Assembly: GCF_001039355.2 (NCBI RefSeq)
Contig: NW_019775647.1
Location: 381,943 to 445,942 of the forward strand
Source: Lingula anatina
Lineage: Eukaryota > Brachiopoda > Lingulata > Lingulida > Lingulidae
DNA: 64,000 bases
Direction: 5' to 3'
The position numbers were made by a program, and so were the translations under genes. Below the pieces are notes generated by a model, which was not told where the DNA came from, searched no databases, and was given only the letters and a program-made list of their open reading frames with translations. Below, in pieces: positions 12,299 to 23,359 of this stretch (its first letter is position 1; every line of letters begins with the position of its first letter).

Positions 12299-13355
12299 CA
12301 GGTCAAGACGAGGGAAGGAAACACTTAAATTGTGCTGTCACATGTGCAAGTCAAGTGAATTGTTATTTTATGCTATGAATCTGCTGAGGTGAAAACAGTT
12401 TCTATATTGCAAACTATCAACATATTAATTTTCAATATTAAAAGAATAGTTTTGTGCACAAAAATTAAACCTCGTGAATCGTATAAAACAATCAAATTTA
12501 TTGTCTGTTTCTTTTCTGTTTGAACATGTCACAGGCCAGAGGTTTCAGGAAGCATTCGTTAGTTAGCGATCGGTCGTTATATAGCATCTCGTTAGTTATG
12601 AGTGCTGTTTCACGAAACTCTCTAATTATCTCGTTCTTTATTGTCCCGTTGTTGCCATGGATATTTAGCGAATGGGTCAGACCTTAATTTATCTTATCCA
12701 GTTACTAACTGGACAAGGCCAAATCCCAATTGGGGCCTGATCTAGGCCAGATCCATATTCGGTTTTTGCATTGTTAGCAGTTAAATGAGCATGTTTATGG
12801 GCTAAGTAATTATTTTTTGTCTTTTTGATTTGTCCAAGATGGCGGTATATGACGACGTGCATCATAATACCCCCGTGTCTATATGTCCCTAGGTGGGTGT
12901 CATACTCAATAGTATTTATAGCACTACTGATACGCAATTATGGCATTAGCTGGGTAAGTGCTGCCTGTGACATTTAAAATGCAATTCATTCACCTAGCTG
13001 TTGAGAAAAGCGTGACGGTCAAGTTATAAAAACCTTGTTAAAAACAGGCGTCTCATGGGTGACATGAATAGTATTTCAGTGAGCAGATAGACACTCCTTT
13101 TTGGGCCAAATAGTTATACACTTGTTTGGATTAAGTATTAGATACCGCTCAAACAAGATTGCATTAGCAACAAAACGCATGCCTTATGTATTTTTCTTGT
13201 TCAGCCTATGTGAGAAAACAAAAAGACAAAACACATGAACAAAAGGAAGAATAAGTCATCATTGATTTAGGACATTCAAAACTTTATTTAAAATTACCTT
13301 CATTCAAAACGTCGTCTGTTGCACAGGGAACGTACAGTGAGGGCACATAAATTGC

Positions 13356-13477
13356 TTATTGGACACCGCTCGTAGTTCTATAGGGAAAGTCTAGATTTGG
13401 ACGTTCAAAGGAGGCACATGGATCGCCGGGGCATTTGCACAGAGGCACAATTTTCATGATTCGGCAACCACCGAGCG
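13356..13477 (-). CDS. Possible terminal exon of a cysteine-containing secreted protein (uncertain)
   Basis: On the minus strand a frame encodes LGGCRIMKIVPLCKCPGDPC followed by about 20 residues ending in SGVQ and TAA. A candidate acceptor (atctaag) lies immediately upstream, where the open frame otherwise begins, and an AATAAA on the same strand is found about 70 bp downstream (13283-13288). The C-x-C-P-G-x-x-C pattern is typical of small disulfide-rich domains, but I cannot place it in a family. I found no matching upstream exon on the minus strand between 13.5 and 16.1 kb, and the acceptor has a poor pyrimidine tract. It may be a relic or an unexpressed frame. Confidence 0.3.
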
Positions 13478-13499
13478 CTTAGATATATTTTTGGTCGTT

Positions 13500-16110
13500 G
13501 AAGGGACTCACTGTCTCTTTTAATCAATTCAGCCCGCCATGTTGTGACACTTGTAGAAAGTGAGGCCAGTTTCCGAGACCAGTTTCAAAAGTAAATTAAA
13601 TAAGAGTCGCTAGTCGTTACATAACAGGAAAATCAATCCTATGGGTAGCATCATTTTAGTACGGGGTGTTTGATAATTTAGAATTTAAAAGAAATATGTA
13701 AAGCAACCTACAGGGCAAATTAAGTTGTTTTAACGTTGAAACAACGTTGAACCTTAACGTTGATAAGACATTGGATAAACGTTGGATTTGAAAGTTGGAT
13801 CAACGTCAGATAACAATGTTGTATCAACGTCAGATAACAACATTGTATCAACCCCAGTTGTTAGACAACACTCTTGCATGCAAAGACAATAAAATGACCT
13901 GAAATGTTTTTTTTATTTTCGGTACAAAACACAGGTACACAATTATAACGTACACTGTAAAAACATCCAAGTGCCTGCTTTGTCTGATTTTTTTCAACGC
14001 ATTTAGCTCCTTAGTATGTTTTGCACCTAAGCATGGTACACCCTTTTAGACTGGATGTGTTTAGCAGTAGGACGTGTTTGATGGCTAAATATATGTAGGG
14101 TATATATGTATGGCCTTTAAGTTAGGATTTCCAAGGTTTATATATATATATATATATATAAGAACACACACACACACACACACATAGCAAAGTCACAGTC
14201 ACCTCAACCTGTCTATCTATAACAGGGTACCAAGAATTGTCAACTTTGTTAACTTCACTCCATCACTTTTACAGCGACTTATTCATCCTAGTGTTAGCTG
14301 ACCTTGCAAGGAAGTTTATTGGAATGTATTTCTGAATAACATGTTAAGAAAATTCACTAGTTCACTAAAGAAAATTCACTAAAAAATTCAGTAGTTCACT
14401 AAAGCAACTTAGTGGGATGGCGTAGGGTCAGAAAATGGCAAAATAGTAACAAGAAGGATAAAATCACGGTCCATAAATATTCAAAATGGCTGCCAATTTA
14501 TGGAAACACACCAGTTTTACGTTCATTTGTATGATATAATGTATGGCAACTGGCAGCCATGTTAGTTTTTCTCATAATAGTACTGAAGGATACATATACT
14601 TTCTACACACTATAAATCTAAAGCATAAGGGTAATAAGGATATGGCACATGACAGCGGCCGTCGTGGATTTTCTTAAAATTCCCAAGATTGCACGTAGTA
14701 CTGTTACTCCCCACATACATATATTATTTAATTAGTCCTAGGATTTTTAATAAGTTCTAGGATACATGGTTGCTATCTGCTAGATATGTATTATATTGGT
14801 CGAAAGGGTATGGAAAACACAGAGTAAAATTTTATTCACTTTATTTGATAAAAAAATAATAAAGATATTTGTCCATAGAATTCCATAAAGTGGCAGCTAT
14901 TTTGGATTCTTTGACAAAACGATGATTTTTTTCAGAGGACAACGCCCCTAATCTGATTAAGATGTCAAAAGGTACCCACATCCAAAATCGGTGCTTTTAT
15001 CCGGCGTGTCTCGATTTTTTGCATTACGTTAACAATGAATCAACACCTTTTAGAGGAATGGATAAATATCTTTCGGAGAAGAAATGCAAGGACGAAACAC
15101 TACTACCAGTATATTATTGATTTCAGAATGTCAACCTAAAATTAACCATTTATTCTGTGTGTTTCCTTTTAGATTGCTTCAGTGCAAAATGTAGCGTTAA
15201 TTAAGTATCCCTTCAATGATAGGAAAGGAAGTACAAATTGGAAATGGTGCCTGGTAAAATACAAATGATATTTGTTAAATAAAACAGGTCCAGGATTCGA
15301 TTATTACTTCAGTACTTTGTAACCTCGCCAGCGGAAATATATTTATGTGGTCATTTTGATAACGAAACGAGCACTTGATTGGCTTAATTACATGAAAATG
15401 GGTAAATTTATATTACATTAATCACGAATAAACACTTAATCTAAGATATGGACAAATATTGATCTCTTGAACAGGAAATGAAACAACAAAACACTACTTC
15501 CAATATATAATTGATTGCAGTATGTCAATCTATAATGATATTTTTTCTATATGTTTCCGTTTAGAGTATTTGTTTTAATGCAAAATACAACGTTTATCAA
15601 GCGTCCTTCCAATTATAGGAAACGAAGTACAAATAATGCTAGTAAAATGCAACTTTCATTTGAAAATTACGGTACTACATTGAATACATCTGTGAGGGTA
15701 CTATCCGTGTCCACGGAGATCACATACATTGTACACCGTAATGTACACAAGTTGCCCTGATGACACGAAATGGCAGTACTGAAATTTTATGTTTCTGTGC
15801 ATTTACAACACGTTTGGTCTAATAGTGATTTCCCAATTTCTCGTTTCTCTATCTGTTTGTTAAATTTCAATGAAATTGCCCAAACCGCTGCTTTATATTA
15901 TTGTCTCTGTAACAGTCAGATTTTGATAAAGTAGCAGATGTGTGGCATATGTTGACTGATGTATTGATGAAGTACGCAATGTCATTTTCAAATTATTTGC
16001 TATACATGAATAACAACATTCTTGCAACAATCCGCAGTCTTTTACCAAGTTGATATTTGATCTCAAGTTGATATGGGACAACAATGCAGAGACTATATGT
16101 TACCGCATTC
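13500..16110. other. Gene-poor stretch with AACGTT repeats and a tandem duplication
   Basis: No supported gene. At 13731-13860 AACGTTGA/CAACGTT motifs and a CAACGTCAGATAACAA repeat recur. A (TA)n run lies at 14140-14160, followed by (CA)n at 14164-14184. The block 15058-15280 is repeated in diverged form at 15449-15670 (shared text includes AAACACTACT and GAAGTACAAAT). Open frames here show no domain signatures. Confidence 0.6.
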
Positions 16111-16252
16111 AACTTTATTCAAAGAGCACGCAATACACATAAAATTTCGAGAAAGATTCTAAAATTCGAGCTCATTCATCTCTTGTTTGAACAAAAGCTA
16201 TAGCGGTTTCCATCTTGTATGCAATGGTGCAAGCACGAAGAAGCATGTCTTT

Positions 16253-16585
16253 CTACGCTAAGCAGCACTTGCACCACGAATGACAAGTAAGGCAACACGA
16301 TCGACGGAATCGCTGCAGGAATTCTGAGATGCTAGTTATCTTCTGGTTTCCTGCCGACCTTCATGTAAAGAAAAACTAAATACTATGGAGGAAAATAGGT
16401 AAAACTAATACAAAAAATTCAAAGACAATCCTTACTTTTTTATTATTATTTCTGAGCTTGATTCATTTGAGAGATGAAAATGTTTGTCTGATGTACCTTT
16501 CAACATCGGATTCGATCATTCCACTTTCAGGGGTCACGGCGGCAATGGCAACGAAGACAAGCAAAAGTAATAAATACGCCTTCAT
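16253..16585 (-). CDS. Secreted six-cysteine mini-peptide precursor, gene 2 (64 aa)
   Basis: Minus-strand coding exons 16585-16497 and 16358-16253, joined in phase 2 exactly as in gene 1. The signal peptide is MKAYLLLLLVFVAIAAV; the propeptide runs to about residue 45; RFRR (46-49) is a furin-type site; the mature peptide is SCCLTCHSWCKCCLA (50-64). Cysteine spacing is CC-x2-C-x3-C-x-CC, again six cysteines in 15 residues. The acceptor is the AG at 16360-16359 (ttacatgaag); the downstream AG (cggcag) would break the phase. An upstream acceptor tatcttttag near 16622 marks a 5'UTR intron, and an AATAAA lies at about 16119-16114. The CC-C-C-CC arrangement resembles the framework of short conopeptides and is reminiscent of hepcidin, but homology to either is not shown. 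It is inverted relative to gene 1, about 6 kb away. Expression and role are unknown. Confidence 0.75.
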
Positions 16586-16734
16586 TCTATGTTTCAGCTC
16601 TTGTTCACGTCAAAATATCCACTAAAAGATAAGGGAGACTTTGTGTCAGAAATTAAGATTCGAAAACCATTGTGTTAAAGATGCATACAAAGTCAATTTT
16701 TTGTCACAAAAACCAACCAAATGCCAGCATATAG

Positions 16735-17510
16735 TTTCAAGTAGTATAACTAAGAGAATAACCAAAAGGCATTGTTTAATTTTACCCCAAAATGATGTTT
16801 GAACAGATTTTTCTGCTGGCATTCTAAGCTGTTTGTCAATGGGAAAGGAAAGTAGGTCACGGGAGTAGGTTAAATTTACAACCATAAATTTAAAGAAAGG
16901 AGCAGTCTAAAGGTCTTTTATGGCTGATCGAGTGATCTATTCAGTTTATCCCTTGGCATGTCAAATTTATTTGAGTCATATAAGAATCTAGTAGAAGTGG
17001 TTTACATGTGTTACTGGGAATCCACGCTCCACCGATGCTCGGTTCGTATGTACCTTTAACATAGCAAAAGATACCAACGGATTTTAAATATATGTGTCTT
17101 TAAATGTGTTCGTCTTTCGATCACGGCAACTGGTTATTTTTAAATTCTGGATAAAAAACCAAGCATTAAGAGACAAAAATAGCATTTAAAGATGTCTTTG
17201 AAGTCACTCTTTGCTATAAAAGACTATAGTAGTGTAACTTAGAAAAATTCCAAAAGACCTCGTTTCATTTGTCACCCGAAAAATGACATTTAGGATAATT
17301 GCTGCTTGCTTTCTGTGCTGTATATAACCGGGACAGATGCGTAGGTCAATCTACGACCAGAAATTTGAAGAAAGTGGAGTTTTAAATCTTTTTATGGCTA
17401 ATCGAGTGACGCATTCGGGTTATCCATTGGCATGTCAACTTTATTTGAGTCGTATAAGAAACTGTGCTCCAATATGTTACTGGAGAACCCATCTCGTTTT
17501 TATGTAACTT
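16735..17510. repeat. Diverged tandem duplication upstream of peptide gene 2
   Basis: The block about 16735-17050 recurs at about 17210-17510. Shared text includes TTTTATGGCT.ATCGAGTGA and TTGGCATGTCAA.TTTATTTG. The copies lie just upstream of minus-strand peptide gene 2, so promoter-proximal sequence may have been duplicated. Confidence 0.65.
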
Positions 17511-17838
17511 TTAGAGAATCCAGAGTTAAATTTAAGGGCCCTGTCCTTGTTTATTTCAGTCCGAAATATTACCAGTGACCCCAAATCAATAAAGTATCTC
17601 ATCTTGTTCACTTAACCAGGTTTGTTTTTATAACATTCCAACTCTGCAAAAATTGTATTTGATTGCACTTCCATTATTGTTGTCATATATCCTTTATACT
17701 TTACTTTTACCCTGGATATCAAAAGTACTTGATATTAATCAGCCTCTGTGAATAAATTAATTGAGAGAGAAAGAGAGAAGGAGATAGATAGATAATACAA
17801 ACGGTATACAACAAGTCAAGGGAAACCTTCCAATGCAG

Positions 17839-18147
17839 GGCCCAGTTTAGCACTAACCAGTGTTTAACTCTAACCAGTGGATAAATTCCCCTAAACCCCG
17901 TTAACTAAATGACGGATGAAATTGTGTTTCATAAACAGTGTTTAAACAGTCTGTTAGTTAACTGACCTTTAAATAATTATTTTATCCAGTTAAACACTGG
18001 CCAGTTAACTAATTGGCTGTTTTTAGTCAGAACACTGTATATGAAACACATTTTAACCATCTTTTAGTTAATGGGTGTTAGGAGAATTTATCCACTGGTT
18101 AGGCTTATCCACTGGTTAGTGCTAAACGTCCTTTATAAAACTGGGCC
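17839..18147. mobile_element. 309-bp MITE with GGCCCAGTTT ends
   Basis: It starts GGCCCAGTTT and ends AAACTGGGCC, flanked by CAG direct repeats (17836-17838 and 18148-18150). Subterminal copies of AACCAGTG/CCACTGGTTA are arranged as extended inverted repeats. End sequence and 3-bp target duplication match the class of the element at 10977-11939, although the interiors differ. No coding capacity. Confidence 0.8.
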
Positions 18148-18955
18148 CAGAAGAATATAAAAAACGGGACTTAGAAAAATAATTTTTAAAAAGTCCTTTG
18201 TTTTAGTAAGTATTATATATATTTGTTTTTATTTAATCCCTCACACGAGTCACATGAGGTAAGCATTTAGTTTAACGAAACGGCAATTTACCAACATCCG
18301 AACGCGAATTGCTGCCATGTCAATAATGATAAGAAAAACAAAAAGAATAAAAAGTTTTACGTTGGAGTATTTTGCGTACGTTGGGAAAATTTACCAATCT
18401 GGTTAAAATAGATTTTCCCAAACATAAACCTCCAACTAGGACCGATTTTACATACCAGTTGATTTCCTTTTTCCTAATTGATCACTTTGCAGGCTCGACT
18501 GTATTAGTTCACTGTCTCTATCAGGCGTGGCAGTTGGGACTGTAGCACATCTGTGTCCAGTTTGCAACTGAAGTCCAGCGATAGGGTGAAATTTTTTTAT
18601 TGATTAGACTGGGTAATTTATGGCTAAGGCTGAATAATATATGGCCCAAAAATCCAATCCAATTAGGCATGTTAATATGTTAGCTCTGCGGAACTGTAGA
18701 AACTGCCGCAGGACATCAAATACTGCAATGAGGCCGCTTAAAACATTTTTTAAAGTCGCTATGCAGTGCAATGCAGAGCATCGTCTTTGTGTTGTATTCC
18801 ATTACAAAGGTTATCTGGGACAGTAAATATGTCTCTAACTTCGGTTAGCTTGAATGCTGTATGAAACTCGTTGGTGGAAGCAACTGGCCGGGGACGGGTA
18901 AAATAGGTATACTGATTTAAAACGCTGAAATATATAAACTCAGCATATAAACACT

Positions 18956-19182
18956 CTGGACAATAGAAGTGTCACCCAATGAATCAGAGTAATCAGATTT
19001 ATTATCCTGAAAAGGCGGAATATAAGCAATGTCAGAATATCGATATAGTTGAATTGTTCAGTCAGAACCGTTTCTTTTGTGAAATTTTATGTTAATAAAA
19101 TGATACCAGGAGCATATCATTCCACAGTCATTTATCTCCCCCAAAGTATTGGTTCAGTAGGGGTGACACTTCTATTGTCCAG
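18956..19182. mobile_element. 227-bp inverted-repeat element
   Basis: The left end CTGGACAATAGAAGTGTCAC is repeated in perfect inverted orientation at the right end, where the match continues to CCC (about 22 bp). The element is non-coding; no clear target duplication could be assigned. Confidence 0.7.
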
Positions 19183-19263
19183 TGTGTATATTAAATATCA
19201 TGTGTGCGAGGACTTTAACTATGAATGATGTAGCATTTCACATTAACACGTGTCTCAGCACGA

Positions 19264-19266
19264 ACA

Positions 19267-19328
<62 letters not shown>
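19264..19328. repeat. (CA)n(GA)n compound microsatellite
   Basis: A short CA run passes directly into a GA run of about 45 bp. Confidence 0.95.
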
Positions 19329-19333
<5 letters not shown>

Positions 19334-20213
19334 AACTACTGGTGCCAACTGCAGAGGACTCCACGTTTTAAAATTAAGTAACAGTGCTGGGGCCGTCTTG
19401 AGCATTGTTAGAGAGAAGAGAAGCTCACAGCAATCGCAAATGAAATTCTATCTGATTTTTGTTCAGTCAATCCAGCCATTCCGCCATACATTGCTCAGGC
19501 GAGTGACGTCACTCGCAAAATGTCAGAAGTGGAACTTTCTGTGCGCACTCTTTCATTCGAAATGTCAAGGTAAACAGTGTGCCAAACACTTATTAAGGCT
19601 ATCTATTTCACTTCATGAATCAAAACATATTTCCTCGTTGACTAAGTTAATGGGATGTCTTGGTGCGCAGAAGAGCGTGGACCTGGTGTACTGGTTTGTC
19701 TAGCCAGATTAATGATTTAATTCAGTTCGTTTGATAAGACAGTATACAGGAATATATGTAACTGCATATTTATATAATTAAGTATTATATAATTGATCAA
19801 CCAATTAAAAGCTAATGCTCTAGATAGATGACAAAAAAAGAATCGCTGCCTCATGTCTGAGAGGAAGGTGAAATGCGTCTGTATGTCTAGCAGCACCAGA
19901 CATACGTCTACTTAAAAGCAATCACGAGATTATGGTACTGTGCGGTACATTGAATTTTGGCAAGTCAAGGTACAAAAATGTCTGGTTTTTATGTATGTTA
20001 CACGGCTCTTAACTCTAATCTATCCGCGCGATCTTAACCTTTATGTCATCACATTTGTGAGTACACTGTTCGGAGCCTGTTTTTTTTTTTCGGTATTAGT
20101 GAATGTGAAGTAATGTACCAGCGTCTGTAAACACACTGTAGTTTTACCAAGGAACACGATTAAGTCGGGGCATTGTCAGATCAGGTCTTAATCATTCCAG
20201 TGTTGGGAAGGAT

Positions 20214-20333
20214 ATGGAAAACCAAGGAAGTGAGAAGACTGAAAGTGAAGAGAAACAGGTAAGAAAAGCAAGTAGAGACGTATTAGCACCCTAGTTGTAG
20301 ATATCTCCATTTGCATTCAGGCATGCTATATCT

Positions 20334-20371
<38 letters not shown>

Positions 20372-20835
20372 GACAGGATTTTTGTTGATAGAAAATTCTA
20401 TTTTTCTTATATAATTTACGTATCAACATTTTGCAAACTGAGACCAGTTTTCGTTTGAAGTTGAGTCTGAGGCTTGCGTAACGTAGAACTTAGCAAGAAA
20501 CAAATGGGTAAATGAGTATCGGGCTCCGCAACCTAGGTACATTATTTTTTTAATATAATTAGCTGGTTATCATCCTTTGCAGCTGACTCATGGAGCGGCT
20601 GCTGTTCCGCTTCATCTGCCGCATTGTGCAAATGATGAGATCAAGATTGATGTTGTGCCCTTGCCACACTGTGGAGTGAGAGTTATCGTTCAAGACAAGC
20701 GGAACCGGCCGCAGTCGAACCAGGTCTGTCTGTCTGTATGTCTGTCTGCCTGTCCCTTGTCACGTCTTTCTGGTTTTTACGTACAGGTAAATGTACATGT
20801 AACAGGCCGTGTGTACATGGAAGTCCATTTAGCCG

Positions 20836-20872
<37 letters not shown>

Positions 20873-23359
20873 GTGTGTGTGTGCGTGCGTGTGTGTGTGT
20901 GTTTGCATGTATTCCCATGAATGTAACCGCATGTACATGTATGTGTGTGCCAAGGCCGAAACGTAGATAAATAAATCGTCCAAAGTCGAAATTACTTTTC
21001 TGAAGTCTGCAAAACAAATTATCAACAACAGCTTAAGTCGATACACTACACTACATTAAACTACACTACACCACACTATAATGTATGAAATGGCTCATTT
21101 CAGCCTAGAGACGGCGATATCGTTTCGTTGTGGTCAGTGATGTCCAATGCAGGAGATGGGTTCCTACAAGTGACCAACGTGAAAGTGGACCCTTTTCTTG
21201 ACAAAGACGAATACGTGGTCAACACAGCTGGAGAGCTTGACACGGACGCAAGTAAGAATCCAAAGCATGTAGTTAGTATTTCATCATATTTTAAGTTCGA
21301 GCAACAGTGTTTTATTTGAAAACATTCCAACTAGATAAACACACAAACATGGAGCAAAGATCACTGCCAAAGATACACACAGATAAATTGTGGTAGCTGA
21401 GATCGAGCGGATCCATTGCACAGCGACCAAATAACACATTTCATTATATTTTGATGAAGGCCACTGGCCCCTTTGTCGCAATACTAAAAAATCCTTGTAA
21501 GATTCCAGGATCTACTTTTAAGTCGGTCCATTTCTGACCTGTCCTGAAATTTTCACGAAAGATCCATACGTAACTTTTTTTTGCATTATGTTGGTGACGA
21601 ACAGCCAGACATACGGAGACATAAACATAAGAGGTTATAATATAAATGAATTTATTGTTTTTAATTGCATACAAGAGGGTGTGCGTTACGCACGTCGAAT
21701 GCACGATCGTCCACATAGCTGGTTCCTCACTGAAAAGAAAGCATTAAAATTGAATCTACTAGGGCATCATAATTCTCAAATACGAGTATGTGCTTTGACC
21801 TTCAAATAATGTTGACTTTCCTTAATGAAGATCGTTTGGAACGACGTCTAGTTTATTTTCGACAATCATCAGTAGAAAAGCCACCCAAGACGTAATACTT
21901 ATCGTTATTATTAAAATTATTATTGTAATTATTTTTTCGTATTTGATATTTAGCAAAATTCATGTGGCAGACAAGGTTTTCACCTGGCAATGCTCACCCT
22001 TGGATCAATATTACCGACCTTGACCCAGTTATCCTGAAAATCCGTGGAACCCAGTTTAAACAAGATGGCGACAATTCTTGGTACATTATTACTGTAGACG
22101 GAGATGACGTCGTTGCGAAACCAGAGGTGAGAACCTTTCTGCAATGAAGATGACTTGGCTCTTTAGTTTGCCTTTAAATTCAATAATACAGGCACCGTAC
22201 TATATGGTATCTGCATATATGTACAAAAAACAGAGGATCTCAATCAACTCACGCAAATTTGCAATGGAAAACACTCTTTACTTTAAGAACTTTAAAACGC
22301 GTACTAGTGCCATATTTCTATCAGTCATTGCTATTTACATGATCTTACTCCTGAACTGCATTTTCATACATGTATTGTATTGCATACATGTGCATTTCTC
22401 CATTCCATTCAAATCAAGAATGTTTTCCCTGGAGAGGATGCAACACAGACCAATCAGTTCCAAATATTCAACCCGTCCAGGTGGCCGGTATATAGCATGC
22501 CAGAGGTTGGGCGGAATATCAGGTAAGCTTGATTGACGCCGTGTGCGACTCCAAAGCACCAGCATATCTACCGTATAATACATATGCTTTCATACATCAA
22601 TAAAGGATATATCTATGAAATTGAATACACGTACATGTATCTTTTGATGAGGGGAAAATGATAGAAATAATGTTCATATGAAATTAAAATTTAGATTATA
22701 TCTGCATTTAAAAGGTAGGCCAAGGGTAAGTAATGAATAATCACAGTACATAAACAAACCTAAACCACCCATCCAAGAAAAAAAAATCATCTAACGTACT
22801 AGTACCAGTACGTTAATGGGCCTATTAATCAGATATAATACACTGCGTAAAATCTATTTTATCATTTCCCATTTCCCGATATCATTTCCCATCATTTTTT
22901 TTTTTTTTTTTTTGAAACATTGAAATACAAGAAGTTAAAGTCGACATACATGAACCTAATTGGCCATGGGCCAATTAGGTCACCATCGAAGATTCAATTT
23001 GTGAAACAGCTGCAGGCTACAGAGTATAGTTTTACATAGCTTTTTTGTAGCTGTATAGCTATACTAGCTTAGCTGTACATGTACATTGTACATGTAGCTG
23101 TAGGCCTACTTAACCATTGTAATTATGCTCATTTTAGTTTTGCATATTCAGCCTGAGTTTCAGTATTCCCCAATAACATGCACAATGTCTACATTCTAGA
23201 TTCAACATTAATAATGCTGGAAGTAACATGTTCCTTGGCTCAAGTGCAAAAGGCAAAGCTCGGAAAGTCTCGCAGGAAGGAGATCCAGAGGGCGCTAACT
23301 ACTACTGGCCGAACCCCGCCATTTTGTTTTTTGTCTACGATAGAGGGCAGCCTATATAG
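20214..23359 (+). CDS. Unrecognised 256-aa protein with three beta-trefoil-like repeats
   Basis: Exons: 20214-20258, 20583-20723, 21104-21251, 21954-22126, 22419-22522, 23200-23359; phases agree throughout and the total gives 256 codons plus TAG. There is no signal peptide (MENQGSEKTESEEKQ start), so a cytosolic or unconventionally secreted protein is likely. Three repeat-like units are visible: about 66-120 (GDIVSLWS...GFLQV...FMWQTRF), about 135-186 (VILKIRG...WYIITV...FQIF) and about 200-251 (IRFNI...MFLGSS...ILFFVYD). Each has a 'strand, FL/WY strand, long loop, F-x-x-F strand' pattern, which is how beta-trefoils (fascin, IL-1/FGF, ricin-B types) look. I do not recognise a specific family, and the fold is inference. 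A PLHLPHC/VPLPHC pair lies at residues about 24-45. The gene precedes the reelin-domain gene on the same strand with 1.4 kb between. Confidence 0.75.
20334..20371. repeat. (CT)n microsatellite
   Basis: Nearly pure CT repeat in intron 1 of the trefoil-like gene. Confidence 0.9.
20838..20902. repeat. (TG)n microsatellite
   Basis: TG/CG-interrupted run in intron 2 of the trefoil-like gene. It creates spurious cysteine/valine and histidine/threonine open frames on both strands. Confidence 0.9.
21450..21620. mobile_element. Diverged relative of the 1437-1637 MITE
   Basis: The CCTGAAATTTTCACGAAAG core and the following TTATGTTGGTGACGAACAG align with the body of the element at 1437-1637. Terminal repeats are no longer evident, so boundaries are approximate. 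Confidence 0.5.
22954..22980. repeat. Near-perfect palindrome
   Basis: ACCTAATTGGCC at 22954-22965 is followed by ATG and the exact inverted copy at 22969-22980: 12-bp arms with a 3-nt loop, in an intron of the trefoil-like gene. Probably a relic of a foldback element. Confidence 0.8.

Larger units (their letters stand above)
7930..12600 (+). repeat. Tandem segmental duplication (about 2.4-kb unit) carrying the peptide gene
   Basis: Unit A runs about 7930-10375 and unit B about 10505-12600. Matched blocks: 7931-8060 with 10512-10640; 8562-8620 with 10790-10855; 9541-9605 with 10862-10925; about 9693-9830 with 11943-12060; 9952-10330 with 12221-12540. Unit B has lost the interval equivalent to about 8625-9540, which contains the first coding exon, and has gained a 963-bp transposon. 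Divergence is substantial but alignable by eye. Confidence 0.8.
18151..20213. other. Intergenic region with one further inverted-repeat element
   Basis: No gene seen apart from the element described separately and microsatellites. The longest open frame (19182-19703) runs through a (CA)n(GA)n array at 19265-19328 and has no domain features. Confidence 0.6.

Noticed and set aside
15893-16084. Minus-strand frame with DCGLLQECCYSC
   Set aside because: Cysteines look suggestive, but there is no plausible splice donor or leader, and the frame continues into non-descript sequence.
19182-19703. 173-codon plus-strand open frame
   Set aside because: It runs through a (CA)n(GA)n microsatellite (THTHTHRERERE) and has no domain features.
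22144-22536. 130-codon plus-strand open frame
   Set aside because: It overlaps the intron and exon 5 of the trefoil-like gene in a different frame; the spliced frame is better supported.
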